From contig DHKP01000015.1 of NCBI GenBank assembly GCA_002404865.1, forward strand, positions 33,473-97,472: 64,000 bases of DNA. The letters run 5' to 3'. The notes under the pieces are model-generated. The model worked only from the letters and a program-made list of their open reading frames with translations, did not search any database and was not told the DNA's origin. This document shows positions 8,819 through 18,319 of the stretch, piece by piece. This DNA is from Caryophanales bacterium UBA4691. GTDB lineage: Bacteria > Bacillota_I > Bacilli_A > RFN20 > CAG-826. The translations under genes and the position numbers were made by a program. Positions within the stretch are counted from its first letter, which is position 1. The number at the start of each line of letters is the position of its first letter.

Positions 8819-11800
8819 TTAATTCGAGGAAGAAGTCGTATCTTTAAGAACTGGAGTAAAGGTAATCGTTACCTCACCATCAGGCATCGTGAAGCTAACG
8901 CCGTTAGTGATATCATAAGTAAACAAAACATCATTTTTGCCACTAGTGACCTTAAATTGGCTTTTGACAATGGTCTCGTAATTTTTGCTAATCGTTCCCT
9001 TAAGGTAGAATTTCACGTTCACGGTGTGACCAATATAGCAAGTGCTGTCACTCCTAGTATTATTGTTATCGAAAACATTCACGGTAACCTCGGTTTCGCT
9101 AGGACCAGTAATCACGACATTAACCTTTGCTTTCGCTTGCTCTGTTGTCGTTACTTTTAACGTTTGGTTCATAGTAACCGTAAATTCCATATCGGAAGTA
9201 ATATCGGTTTCACCGAAAAGAACTTTCGTAAGATCATAGCCATTATTCGTCGTGACCTTTAAAGTAAGCTTTGTCCCTTCGTTTATAACGATTTTGCCAT
9301 TCTCAGGAGGAAGAACGGTGTCGCCACTTTCGTCAGTAAACAATAACGATGCAACGCCTTCGTCTTTCTCGAGCGTAATCGTATAAGTGGTTACTTCTAT
9401 CGTTTTTACCACCACGGTCACGTTTTCATCAGGCATTGAGAAATGGTATTTGCCGTCATCGCCTTTCGTGACTTCTCCGCCGTTACTTAGACTCACCGCG
9501 TCGATCTTATATCCAACATTCGCCTTAAGATAGAAACTGATATCTTCACCCGCAAAAGCGCTAGAGGCGCTAAGGGAGGTAAGCGAATACTCTTTCGCTG
9601 CAGCATCATAACCAATCGTGTGTTTTGTAGGAACTAAGAAGGTAATGGTGTATTTCTCCACAGCCGGGCTTTCCGGTATAGCGAATGTAAAGCCGCCACT
9701 GGAATAAACCATCTTTTCGCCATTGCAATATGCGGTAATATCGGATTTGCTCGTTGTGACGCCGCTACTTAAAGTAGGAACGATTTTTAGCGTTGCACCC
9801 TTATAGGCTAAAGGAGATGCAGCGTCTTGTGGAACTTCTTTATTATCACTAGTAATATTTGTAACCGTGTAAGATTCGATATAATCGCCTTTTTCCACTT
9901 CTACAGGTATTCCTTCATCAATATCAAGGGTCACAACGATGTCTTGATCGGGTAAAGAATCAATAACGAGACTGCCATCGTAAATGTCAAAAGTACCATT
10001 GGCTGTATAATCGGTTCCATCGCTTCCTTTTATGGATTTGATTCCTTTGACGTAATAAGGAGTTTGCCCTTTAACAAGCAATGTTACTTTGTTGCCAGCG
10101 ACAAGATTTTGAGTCTGACCCGTCACTTGGATTTTGTCTTGATCAGCGAATGTAACATTACTAAAGACTGTTGTGGCGGCTTTTGTTTCTACATGCAATG
10201 TAATCGTAGCTGTTTCGTTATAATACTTTACACTCGTATATGTGTTATGCCCTTTATCAACAAAGTTATTTTTTCCTTCAACGTATGAAGTATAAGTCGA
10301 ATTTGTGAAATACACTTTGCCGATTGCATACCCTTCTTTTGGCATAATGAACAACGCTAGAGTCGAAGAATTACATTTTTGACCAGAAGTAGCACCATAG
10401 ATTGTATAACTTTCAGAATTCTCAAAGTTAACCTTAAATTTGCTACCCTTTTTATTAACCGGAACAATGAAAACAGTCGCATCAGAGCTTGGCATTACAA
10501 AAGAGCCGGTATAGGTAGTATTGCTATTGGGTAATTTGTTTTCCTGCACTTCCCCATTCAAAACAATGTAATAATCGTAGGCTTTACTAGGAATGGTTGC
10601 GACTATTGTAACTTTAGTTCCAGCTTCGAATTTTTGGTTGAAATCAAAGGAAGTAGAATCTACACCATTTATCGTAGCCTTAGTGACAAATGAGCAATAC
10701 TCAAAGGTAGTGATTTTATATTCTGTAGAAACCGGGGCTTTCGCTTTGCTAATTAAGGTCACAGTAAGGTTCTCAGCGGGCATCGTGAAAGAATAGCTTG
10801 TTCCTTCGGTAATGGTGGACAAAGTGGTACCAGCGACACTAAGAGTTGGAACGCCATCGAGCTCATAGCCGTCTAATAACGTTAAAGTCATAGTGACGAT
10901 TTTCCCTGCTTCAATTTGTGGATTTTCGCCTAGAGTAGTACCATCGACCTCGAAAGTTACAGCGGTGATATGCTCGTCCTTCGTATAAGACAAAGAGTAA
11001 GTGTGAATAACGTTTTTAAGAGTTACGTTAATAGTGACGTCGCCTTCCGGCATGGTAAATGTATAGACGCCATCATTAAGAGCGTATTTAATTTCCGTTG
11101 TTCCGAATAAAACTTTTACTTCACCAAGCTCTTTTTCCTGATCGGTAATCGCAATGGTGAATGTCACAGTTTCTCCCGCTTTTGCGGTTGTTTGATTTAA
11201 ATTGACGGTCGCACCTTCCACTGGATTTACAGAAATGCTATGACTTGGAGCAACGTATTTGCTCTTTAAAGTAATCGTCACATCCTCTTCTGGCATCGTG
11301 AAAGAATAGGTATCCCCGCTTTTTTCGAAAGTTAATCCGCTTAGGGAAGTAGTAGGCTCTCCATCCAAGAAATAGTTCTCTTCCATAGACACGATCATTT
11401 CGACTTTCTTGCCCGCTAAGACTTTTTCGCCATCTTGCAGTATTACACCATCGATTCTAAAAGTCGCGCTAGTAATGTGACTATCCTTATTGACAGTAAT
11501 CCCAAAACTATGATTCACATCAATTAAAGTCGCTTGGATAGCAACATCGCCTTTTGGCATCGTGAACGAATACGTTCCATCATTTAATTCATAGGCGATG
11601 TCTTCGTTCCCTTTCGTGACTTTCACTTCGCCTAAAGCTTTGTGATAAGTATCGGCGATCGCGATTGTGAAAGTAACCGTGTCCCCTGCTTTTGCCTCGT
11701 TGACGTTTGTAGTGATCGTCGCGCCAGTTGGATTATTAACCGCGATGTTATATGTTACTTCCGTCTCACTAGATTCGGTGTTTCCCGGGGACGATACCTC

Positions 11801-11911
11801 TCCCGTGGATACGCCGCTATCCGTTGAATCGGAACCAGGCGTTTCTTCGTTGCATGATGCTAAAGTCAATAGTGACGCTAATGCAACAAGCACAATACGA
11901 TGTTTTTTCAT
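8819..11911 (-). CDS. Lipoprotein with about ten divergent InlB-type repeats
   Basis: A 1030-residue surface lipoprotein. Start taken at ATG 11911 (MKKHRIVL), which has AGGAGGGG just upstream; an in-frame extension to 11983 would cross the promoter and is rejected. Lipobox TLASC, Cys20, then a Ser/Thr/Glu linker. The rest is a string of roughly 80-residue units, each ending in a version of FTMPEGDVTI (seen about ten times, decaying to FVMPSSD or FAIPESP), with phrases such as AKAGETVTFTI between them. This resembles the divergent InlB B-repeat domain (Flg_new_2). Such repeats are extended beta scaffolds on surface proteins; ligand unknown. It is monocistronic with its own promoter and terminator. 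Confidence 0.9.
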   Translation of the reverse strand: MKKHRIVLVALASLLTLASCNEETPGSDSTDSGVSTGEVSSPGNTESSETEVTYNIAVNNPTGATITTNVNEAKAGDTVTFTIAIADTYHKALGEVKVTKGNEDIAYELNDGTYSFTMPKGDVAIQATLIDVNHSFGITVNKDSHITSATFRIDGVILQDGEKVLAGKKVEMIVSMEENYFLDGEPTTSLSGLTFEKSGDTYSFTMPEEDVTITLKSKYVAPSHSISVNPVEGATVNLNQTTAKAGETVTFTIAITDQEKELGEVKVLFGTTEIKYALNDGVYTFTMPEGDVTINVTLKNVIHTYSLSYTKDEHITAVTFEVDGTTLGENPQIEAGKIVTMTLTLLDGYELDGVPTLSVAGTTLSTITEGTSYSFTMPAENLTVTLISKAKAPVSTEYKITTFEYCSFVTKATINGVDSTSFDFNQKFEAGTKVTIVATIPSKAYDYYIVLNGEVQENKLPNSNTTYTGSFVMPSSDATVFIVPVNKKGSKFKVNFENSESYTIYGATSGQKCNSSTLALFIMPKEGYAIGKVYFTNSTYTSYVEGKNNFVDKGHNTYTSVKYYNETATITLHVETKAATTVFSNVTFADQDKIQVTGQTQNLVAGNKVTLLVKGQTPYYVKGIKSIKGSDGTDYTANGTFDIYDGSLVIDSLPDQDIVVTLDIDEGIPVEVEKGDYIESYTVTNITSDNKEVPQDAASPLAYKGATLKIVPTLSSGVTTSKSDITAYCNGEKMVYSSGGFTFAIPESPAVEKYTITFLVPTKHTIGYDAAAKEYSLTSLSASSAFAGEDISFYLKANVGYKIDAVSLSNGGEVTKGDDGKYHFSMPDENVTVVVKTIEVTTYTITLEKDEGVASLLFTDESGDTVLPPENGKIVINEGTKLTLKVTTNNGYDLTKVLFGETDITSDMEFTVTMNQTLKVTTTEQAKAKVNVVITGPSETEVTVNVFDNNNTRSDSTCYIGHTVNVKFYLKGTISKNYETIVKSQFKVTSGKNDVLFTYDITNGVSFTMPDGEVTITFTPVLKDTTSSSN

Positions 11912-11951
11912 AAACCCCCTCCTTACGAAGCTAAAACCCTCGATATGGGCT

Positions 11952-11979
11952 ACTATAAAAAAGGGGTAATCATTGTCAA
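11952..11979 (-). promoter_or_regulatory. Sigma-A-like promoter of the InlB-repeat lipoprotein gene
   Basis: On the minus strand: -35 TTGACA (11979-11974), 16-bp spacer, -10 TATAGT (11957-11952), about 41 bases before the start codon. The -35 is extended as TTGACAAT, a form shared with three other lipoprotein promoters in the window. Confidence 0.75.
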
Positions 11980-12137
11980 TCATTAATTTATTTTTTGACT
12001 TTTTATTTAATATTTTTGGTAAATTATGAGGAAGGAGTTTGCGACAATAGCAGCAAATATCGCAATGGCTTTAAGCAAAAGCAAGTGGAACATTGCTGAT
12101 AAAACGTAAAATATAAAGTGCATATCGCAAATAAAAA

Positions 12138-12165
12138 TTGACAATTAAGACATCGTTATTATATT
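12138..12165 (+). promoter_or_regulatory. Sigma-A-like promoter of the 12230-16761 operon
   Basis: -35 TTGACA (12138-12143), 16-bp spacer, -10 TATATT (12160-12165), again with the TTGACAAT extension. The 318-bp divergent intergenic region around it is AT-rich. Downstream, TTAAGTTAA occurs twice in tandem (about 12180-12200), which could be an operator. I see no gene in the interval apart from a doubtful 27-codon frame at 12026-12109. Confidence 0.75.
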
Positions 12166-12229
12166 AGGAAAATCATTAAATTAAGTTAATTTAAGTTAAT
12201 GAAGTATTGTTTTAGGGGGAGGACGAAAA

Positions 12230-14182
12230 ATGCGCAGGTATTACCTAGTAATGGCAGTCCTATCTTCAGCGTTACTACTTGCTTCATGCGATAATGATGT
12301 TGATCCAAAAGGTGGAGATTCGGGAGACGTGACGTCCTCAGTAATTGAAGCCACTGGAATCAAATTAATCGCGGATAAGAAAGAATTAAAAGTCGGTGAG
12401 ACACTAAAGCTTACTTGGGAAATCGAGCCAGCGGAAGCGGAAACGAAAACCGTTTCTTTTACTAGTTCTAACGAAAATGTTTTAGCTGTTTCTAGCGAAG
12501 GATTACTCACCGCCAAAGAAGAGGGAAACGCCACCATTACCATAAAGCTTGAGGGAACCGACAAAAGCGATTCCATCGATTTCCAAGTCATCATGACAAA
12601 GGATGCTCTCTTAAACAAACTAAAGTCTATTTTACTAGAAGGACTAGGCCACGAAAAAGAAGAAGCGATGGATGGAGTAATTAACTCCTCTATCGAATTC
12701 AATGTCTATAAAGATTCACTGCAAATCAACTATGACGCGAATACGAAAGTTCGTTATTACATGGTAGGCAAATCCTTGACCGCTTTGAATTTAAAGCCCG
12801 ATAGCGTGGAAGAAACAACCATCGGAGTCCTAGATGAAGACTTAAATCAAGAACAAGTCGATAACTACACAAAGCTATTCTCCTACGTTTACAAAAACAA
12901 TGCGGTGTTCGGGCTATCTTCTCTTTTATCGACAGTGATATCTGACACTTATTTCTTTGGCTTAGAGGATGCAAAAGAAAATCTCAAATTCGTTTCAAAT
13001 AGCGAAAATAGCGAAACCACATACGCGCTAACCACAAACTATGTTGACGCTTCCGTTTCTTATGACAAACGCTATTACGAAAATAGCCTCTCTTTCTCGA
13101 TAAATCAAAATGGGCAATTAACAAAAGGCAGTTACTCGATTGAGCCATTTTCTTCAACCGATTATGACTTTACAAAAAACGAGAAAAAGGATGGGGCCAA
13201 AGCAACGAAGCCGGACAAATTCGCTTTTACGATTTCTTATGGGGAACGCAAAGAAGAAGATAACGACACGCTCAATCGCTCCGACTATTTGGTGCAAAAT
13301 TTCAATATTGATACCAAAAGCTGGAGAAATAAAGGAGAAGGCGAAGCTCTCCTTTATATCGGAGACGAAGTCCCGGTTGAAGTCACTAACGTCAGCCCCG
13401 CTTTGCATTTAGCGGATACTTATTCGGTAGAAAGCATCTCCAATTCAAGCGTTATTAACTATAACACGAAAGGGAACATCACTTATCTAACGGCCGTTGC
13501 AAAGGGAGAAGCGACCGTCACGATTAAAAATTCCTATCTAAAAACATCCAAGATCAAAATAAAGGTGATCGATGTCCCAGCCCAAAAGATCGAAATCGGT
13601 GTCACTTCGCTTAAGGAAATCGAAATCGATCAAACCGCGGAATATAAAGTAAGCGTTACCCCTCTCGATGCCGCCGATAGAAGCTTTGAAGCCGCTTTCG
13701 AAAACGAAGGCATGAGCCAATACGCAACGTTAACCCTCGATCAAAATAATTCTAAATTCACTCTCAAAGGCTTAAAAGCTGGGAAAGTAAAAGTAATCGT
13801 AACGGCGAAATCCAACCCTTCCATTAGTGATAGTATCGAAGTCGTTATCAAAGCGAAGCTAGACGGATTAGAAGCGATTAAGGCAATGCTAGTCGGAGCG
13901 ACTTATAAAAACTCGCTTAACACATTGACTTTCATTGATGCAACGAGTGGCACAGCCGCTCTATATAAGGGAAACCGATACTCCTTCAATTACAATGTCG
14001 AACTTCTTTCCAATCAATACGTTCTCGTTTTCTCTAATGTGACGGCTACCACCCAAACGAACACAGAAAACGTATTAAATGAGGGTAATGGAGCGCGCCT
14101 TGACCCAAACATCATCTCTAACGATGGAAAACAAATCAAAGTTACTTCTACTACGTCGCCGATGACACTCAATAGACAATAG
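12230..14182 (+). CDS. BIG2-domain lipoprotein, unknown function
   Basis: A 650-residue lipoprotein: lipobox LLASC, Cys20, strong SD GGGGGAGG. A bacterial Ig-like BIG2 domain spans about residues 43-120 (typical phrases ELKVGETLKL, SSNENVLAVSSEGLLTA). A middle region contains a FFGLEDAKENLKF phrase that recurs as FFGATDAKDN in the protein at 57737-59650 and FFGTSNADN in the protein at 61516-64000. A second BIG2-like domain lies at about 455-545 and a small beta-rich C-terminal domain follows. It belongs with the proteins at 18320, 57737 and 61516 as one paralogous group. Function unknown; surface location is clear. First gene of a two-gene operon. Confidence 0.88.
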   Translation: MRRYYLVMAVLSSALLLASCDNDVDPKGGDSGDVTSSVIEATGIKLIADKKELKVGETLKLTWEIEPAEAETKTVSFTSSNENVLAVSSEGLLTAKEEGNATITIKLEGTDKSDSIDFQVIMTKDALLNKLKSILLEGLGHEKEEAMDGVINSSIEFNVYKDSLQINYDANTKVRYYMVGKSLTALNLKPDSVEETTIGVLDEDLNQEQVDNYTKLFSYVYKNNAVFGLSSLLSTVISDTYFFGLEDAKENLKFVSNSENSETTYALTTNYVDASVSYDKRYYENSLSFSINQNGQLTKGSYSIEPFSSTDYDFTKNEKKDGAKATKPDKFAFTISYGERKEEDNDTLNRSDYLVQNFNIDTKSWRNKGEGEALLYIGDEVPVEVTNVSPALHLADTYSVESISNSSVINYNTKGNITYLTAVAKGEATVTIKNSYLKTSKIKIKVIDVPAQKIEIGVTSLKEIEIDQTAEYKVSVTPLDAADRSFEAAFENEGMSQYATLTLDQNNSKFTLKGLKAGKVKVIVTAKSNPSISDSIEVVIKAKLDGLEAIKAMLVGATYKNSLNTLTFIDATSGTAALYKGNRYSFNYNVELLSNQYVLVFSNVTATTQTNTENVLNEGNGARLDPNIISNDGKQIKVTSTTSPMTLNRQ

Positions 14183-14229
14183 AACGAATTAATTGCTTTC
14201 TTACTAACGATAAACAAAGGAGATAAAGA

Positions 14230-16761
14230 ATGAAAAAGAAACAAACATTATTGCTTCTATGCGTAGCGAGTTTACTTGCCGCTTGCGGAGAAAACACGGA
14301 TAAATCCAGCGATCCCGTCTCAAGCGAGCCATCGTCTTCCGATAGCTCACTCACCCCAACGCCAGTGGATAAAGAAGCGCTAGTCGCTGGTGTTATCGAT
14401 GGGTTAAAAGAGGCGGTTGAAGCTTCCTCCATGAGCGTTTATTACACCGAAAAAGATACGAACGAAAAAGACGTCAATCTCGTTGATATTTATACTTCGG
14501 ACTATGTCTCTTTCGGCTGGAGCAAAAGCGGCTATCTTCTATTAGATAGCTTCGACAAGGATTATGGCGATAAGCTCGTCTATTCCTTTAGCTATGATAG
14601 CAAAGGGGATATCGAACTAGGCAAAGCCACCACTTATTATGACGAAAATGATAAGCTTGTCGGGGTGAATAGCTGCACCGACATGAACCCGCTTAAATTG
14701 TTCAAAAAAGGCAATAAGGATTTCAATAACGGCCTTGGTCTAACGAAAGCGTCTTTCTATTATAAAAACGGAGCCGTTCATTCAGACGACGAAGAAGTTT
14801 TAAGCATCATGTGCTCTTTAATGGGCTATACGTATGGCGATTCAGAAACAAGAATCTACGATGTCACATTCCTAGTCGAAGAAGATGGCAGCCTTTCTTT
14901 TACTCTTTATAACCAACCAGACGAAAATAGTTCTAATTTAAGTGCTTTTCTTACAGGAAAGTTCGGGAAATTAAACGAGACTTCCGATGAGAAACTCGCT
15001 AATTTCGTCGCCACCTACAAGCTACCGACCGTTCATCTTGAACAAAGCACAAAAGAATTATTGAAAGCACCGACTATCGGATTCAATACCGAAATCAAAT
15101 ATCGCACGAGTTCTTCCTCTACTTGGACTTCTTATGGGAAAACCGGAATCACTTCCGCAATCGGAAGTGACCGCAAAGAGGATAAAATCGCCTATTCTTT
15201 GGAAGACAAAACCAATGAAGAAACCTACACTTACATCTTAACAAAAGGCGAGAAGACGAAAGAAGGCTTAACGCCTGCTATCGATCACTATATCGATGGG
15301 CAAAACAAAGTGGCAACCCAAGAATTCGAAAAGAAAGATTTCACTTGGGGGAACGGGATTTTCTCATTCCAAGATGAAATCGACGCTGATTCCTTCCTAG
15401 GTGAGAATAACAAATTCACCTATTTCGGATTCAATACCGATCGCTTATTCGAATCACTTGCTGGCTTAACCGTTTTAACGGACATCATTATGCAAGACGT
15501 CACATCCATGACGCTAGAGATAAACGGCAATACCTTAACGTTCCGTTCCTATCTCGATGCTTATTACGCTGACGCAAACGGCAACGAAACGGAACTTAAG
15601 CTCCTTGCGACCTCATCCATCATCAAAGATGCCTCGATTGCGATTCCTTCTAGTTATGAGTCGGAAGATGCAGAAAACGCAAAACTCAATCAGGCGATTA
15701 ATCATTTAAAGGAAGTTAGCTGGACCGCTAACGGATACGGATTAAGCACCAAAGAGGGGCAAGAGGGCGAGCCATCGAACGAATTGCCAAAAACAAACTA
15801 CTATTATAAAAAAGGTTCCTATTTCATCCAAGATTGGGCTAATCGTAGACTATTCTCGAAAGATTCCAAAGAATATACGCGACAAGGCTATAAGCAAGTC
15901 GAAGGCGGCATTATTCCTTTTAAAATCACGCGCGAAGCTAATGTCCAAGGGGTTCAAAAGCCAGGGACAGCGTACCCAATAGTAAGCCAAATCGACACCA
16001 CCGACACTTTAGAGGCGCATTTTGGTTTCAATTTCTCTTCCAAAGTATTCCAAAAAGGAAGCACAGAGAACACCTTCGTTTTAAGAGATAACGTCAAACA
16101 TATCTCCTCTAACATCATGGGGAGCGTAAAGCTCGATTATCTTGTCGACAAATCCCTTGTGATCACCTTGGATGAGAGTAATCGTCTTTCCAAAATCAAT
16201 TACAAATACGTCTATGGCGGGGTCATGACGGGAAAAGAAGAGCTCAAGTTCGAATATGATGATGCAACAAAACTCGCTTTCCCTAGCAAAGTCGTAAACG
16301 AAGATTCGTTCAACAATTTAAGCACGGATTTGCCTACCAAATGGTCCGAAGAATCAAAAGTGAAAGCAATCATGGTGAAAACGTTCGGAGCGACTGTGAC
16401 TGACTTAATTCCTTATTTACCGCAATTCGGCGTTTCCTATTCTTGGGAGACAACGCCGAATTATGATCGCTCGGGGGATATCTGCATCTATAACAAACAA
16501 ATGGATGATACTTATCTAGCAAACTACAAATCGCTATTAAGCGAAAATGGCTACTCGAATCAAACTATCGGCGAATACGACTATCTTGTGAAAGATTACG
16601 AGACCAAAGAAACAGTAACGGACGCTAACGGTGATGAAAAAGAAGTCGAATTCATCTATACGGTTCGGATCCGCTTTGGTGAAAAAGCAAGTGGCAACAA
16701 CACTTATGATACTTCCGATAATATCTATCTAGGATGCAAGAAAGCGCAAAAAACCGCGTAA
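14230..16761 (+). CDS. Large repeat-type lipoprotein, paralog of the 47599 protein
   Basis: An 843-residue lipoprotein (lipobox LLAAC, Cys19; SD AAAGGAG) rich in Ser, Tyr, Lys and Asp with no recognised catalytic motif. It is collinear with the protein at 47599-49884: both have a 'SFDKxYGDxxVYSF' block near residue 110, a 'KLxFEYDD/VTFKYDD' block late in the protein, and a C-terminal block beginning IPYL followed by YxxLLxxxGY/F. Repeating 'YASDxV...GYLL...YSF' units suggest tandem copies of one beta-rich fold. Presumed surface or solute-binding role is inference. It follows the 12230 gene by 47 bases and ends 12 bases before a terminator. Confidence 0.88.
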   Translation: MKKKQTLLLLCVASLLAACGENTDKSSDPVSSEPSSSDSSLTPTPVDKEALVAGVIDGLKEAVEASSMSVYYTEKDTNEKDVNLVDIYTSDYVSFGWSKSGYLLLDSFDKDYGDKLVYSFSYDSKGDIELGKATTYYDENDKLVGVNSCTDMNPLKLFKKGNKDFNNGLGLTKASFYYKNGAVHSDDEEVLSIMCSLMGYTYGDSETRIYDVTFLVEEDGSLSFTLYNQPDENSSNLSAFLTGKFGKLNETSDEKLANFVATYKLPTVHLEQSTKELLKAPTIGFNTEIKYRTSSSSTWTSYGKTGITSAIGSDRKEDKIAYSLEDKTNEETYTYILTKGEKTKEGLTPAIDHYIDGQNKVATQEFEKKDFTWGNGIFSFQDEIDADSFLGENNKFTYFGFNTDRLFESLAGLTVLTDIIMQDVTSMTLEINGNTLTFRSYLDAYYADANGNETELKLLATSSIIKDASIAIPSSYESEDAENAKLNQAINHLKEVSWTANGYGLSTKEGQEGEPSNELPKTNYYYKKGSYFIQDWANRRLFSKDSKEYTRQGYKQVEGGIIPFKITREANVQGVQKPGTAYPIVSQIDTTDTLEAHFGFNFSSKVFQKGSTENTFVLRDNVKHISSNIMGSVKLDYLVDKSLVITLDESNRLSKINYKYVYGGVMTGKEELKFEYDDATKLAFPSKVVNEDSFNNLSTDLPTKWSEESKVKAIMVKTFGATVTDLIPYLPQFGVSYSWETTPNYDRSGDICIYNKQMDDTYLANYKSLLSENGYSNQTIGEYDYLVKDYETKETVTDANGDEKEVEFIYTVRIRFGEKASGNNTYDTSDNIYLGCKKAQKTA

Positions 16762-16773
16762 TTCTAGCTATTT

Positions 16774-16801
16774 AGGCTCCTCAAATTGAGGGGCCTTTTT
16801 A
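16774..16801 (+). terminator. Rho-independent terminator
   Basis: AGGCTCCTC (16774-16782) pairs with GAGGGGCCT (16788-16796, one T-G pair) around AAATT and runs into TTTTT. It ends the 12230-16761 operon. Confidence 0.9.
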
Positions 16802-16931
16802 GTAGCGGTTTCTTTATCCATAATCTTTACAAGAATTGATTCAATTTAAAACACGTAGAGAGTCAATCAATAAGACTGGAGCGATTCCTTTCCTAGCATC
16901 AAGATTATTTAGTGAATTTAAGAAATAAAAA

Positions 16932-16977
16932 TTGACAATATTATCCCCTTCTTTAAGATAACGACATTAATTGTCAA
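16932..16977 (+). promoter_or_regulatory. Promoter with inverted repeat upstream of the four-gene lipoprotein operon
   Basis: -35 TTGACA (16932-16937), 16-bp spacer, -10 TAAGAT (16954-16959). The -35 lies in TTGACAAT (16932-16939), which is repeated in inverted orientation as ATTGTCAA at 16970-16977, near the expected transcription start. The pair could be an operator. The rest of the 16802-16931 gap holds nothing I recognise. Confidence 0.65.
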
Positions 16978-16996
16978 GAAAAAGAAAGGAGTGAAA

Positions 16997-18307
16997 ATGA
17001 AAAAACGATGGACCCCTATGGTGTTCTTATTGCCGTTACTAGCGTTAGCTTCTTGTCAAAACGGAGGAGGAAATTCAATCTCTAGTGAAGCAATTCCTTC
17101 AATCCGTGATCTAATTACAGAAATCGGGGATTCGAAAAATTACACCTTAACGATTGAAAGCTCAATTACAGGGCTTACGTATAACGCCACAAAGAAATTC
17201 ACAAAAGATGAATGCTACTTCGAATCCCCTTATTCTAGCGACAACTTCGGTTACAAAAACAGTGAGCACGGTTTCTATAAATATCGCATTCGTGATGAAG
17301 CGTTCAAACCGAGTTACACCATAAGTGACACAATTAAAGATTATCACAAAGTCGTCAAAGACATCTCTTCTTGCTCGTACGCTAACTTTCCAATCGATAC
17401 CTTCAAAAATAGAGCGAATACATATGATGTGACGGATCGAAAAGCCAGGAACAAATTTGCCCTTTTAAGCGATTTGGTGACGGAAGAGGAACTGAATACT
17501 TTCATACCTACAGCCTTAGAAATCCATGTCACAAGCAAAAATAGCTTCTATGGCGATCTAACATTCGCTACACAAGGGGTAATCTTAGGCAAAGTCCGCT
17601 ATACAGTCACCGATATCGGAACGACTTCTATTCCGCTAGCGGGCGCTTATTTAGGAGGGGCTCTCCCTTTCAACGGGAAAATCAAACGCATCGGAACGTT
17701 ATTTGGAAAGCACAATTTCGAATCAAAAACGTATGACAGCTCCAACGTCTTAGTTTCGAATAATTATTTTGTTGAAAACGCCTTATATCAAGATTTCACT
17801 CCTGCCTATGAAAACAAAACGGATGAAAATTACGTTGACGAGGGAATTGTCCAGATCACAAACAAATCTACCTTAGACGATGGCTTTTATCCATTTACAA
17901 ATGAAGGTGGCGATACCAAACTCGGGGAAAAATACAGCAATGTCTCCGCATCTTCTTTATACGATCTAACCATCACCCCTGGCTTCCTTGCGCTAGAAGA
18001 AGTGCTCAAGCAATTCGATGGCGAAAACGAAGCGCTCAAAGACTATTACGACTTCTATAGCGACAATAGCGCAGTCCTTGAGCTCATTGGCAACTTAACG
18101 AATATATATACCCAAAGCGAATACCAATACTATGTCATCGGCGCTGGGCTCAACATCGAGGAAGCGACTCGTGACGAAGATTGCTCAATCACTTTGCGCG
18201 TATTCGTTAGTTACCAAAGCAAAATATCATATAGCGACTTTGCCTACACCAATTTCGGAGGGGTAAAGCTAAACTTCCTTGATCAATATTTATCTACCAT
18301 TCAATAG
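16997..18307 (+). CDS. Lipoprotein of unknown function (family with 22571, 39377, 41162)
   Basis: A 436-residue lipoprotein with lipobox LALASC (Cys20). Start taken at ATG 16997, five bases after GGAG; an in-frame GTG at 16991 overlaps that site. The body is Tyr/Asn/Ser-rich and beta-like: NYTLTIESS near the N-terminus, a 'GFYKYRI' block that parallels 'GIWSFQI' in the protein at 22571, and a C-terminal sequence (YTNFGGVKLNFLDQYL) that parallels 'FTKTNIEFLESYL' there and 'YSDIGTTSLDSIISTL' in the 41162 protein. No enzyme motif. First gene of the operon 16997-23905. Confidence 0.88.
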   Translation: MKKRWTPMVFLLPLLALASCQNGGGNSISSEAIPSIRDLITEIGDSKNYTLTIESSITGLTYNATKKFTKDECYFESPYSSDNFGYKNSEHGFYKYRIRDEAFKPSYTISDTIKDYHKVVKDISSCSYANFPIDTFKNRANTYDVTDRKARNKFALLSDLVTEEELNTFIPTALEIHVTSKNSFYGDLTFATQGVILGKVRYTVTDIGTTSIPLAGAYLGGALPFNGKIKRIGTLFGKHNFESKTYDSSNVLVSNNYFVENALYQDFTPAYENKTDENYVDEGIVQITNKSTLDDGFYPFTNEGGDTKLGEKYSNVSASSLYDLTITPGFLALEEVLKQFDGENEALKDYYDFYSDNSAVLELIGNLTNIYTQSEYQYYVIGAGLNIEEATRDEDCSITLRVFVSYQSKISYSDFAYTNFGGVKLNFLDQYLSTIQ

Positions 18308-18319
18308 AGGGCATAAACC

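Noticed and set aside
12026..12109. 27-codon frame between the divergent promoters
   Set aside because: No ribosome binding site before its ATG and it is not followed by a recognisable structure; possible but unsupported.
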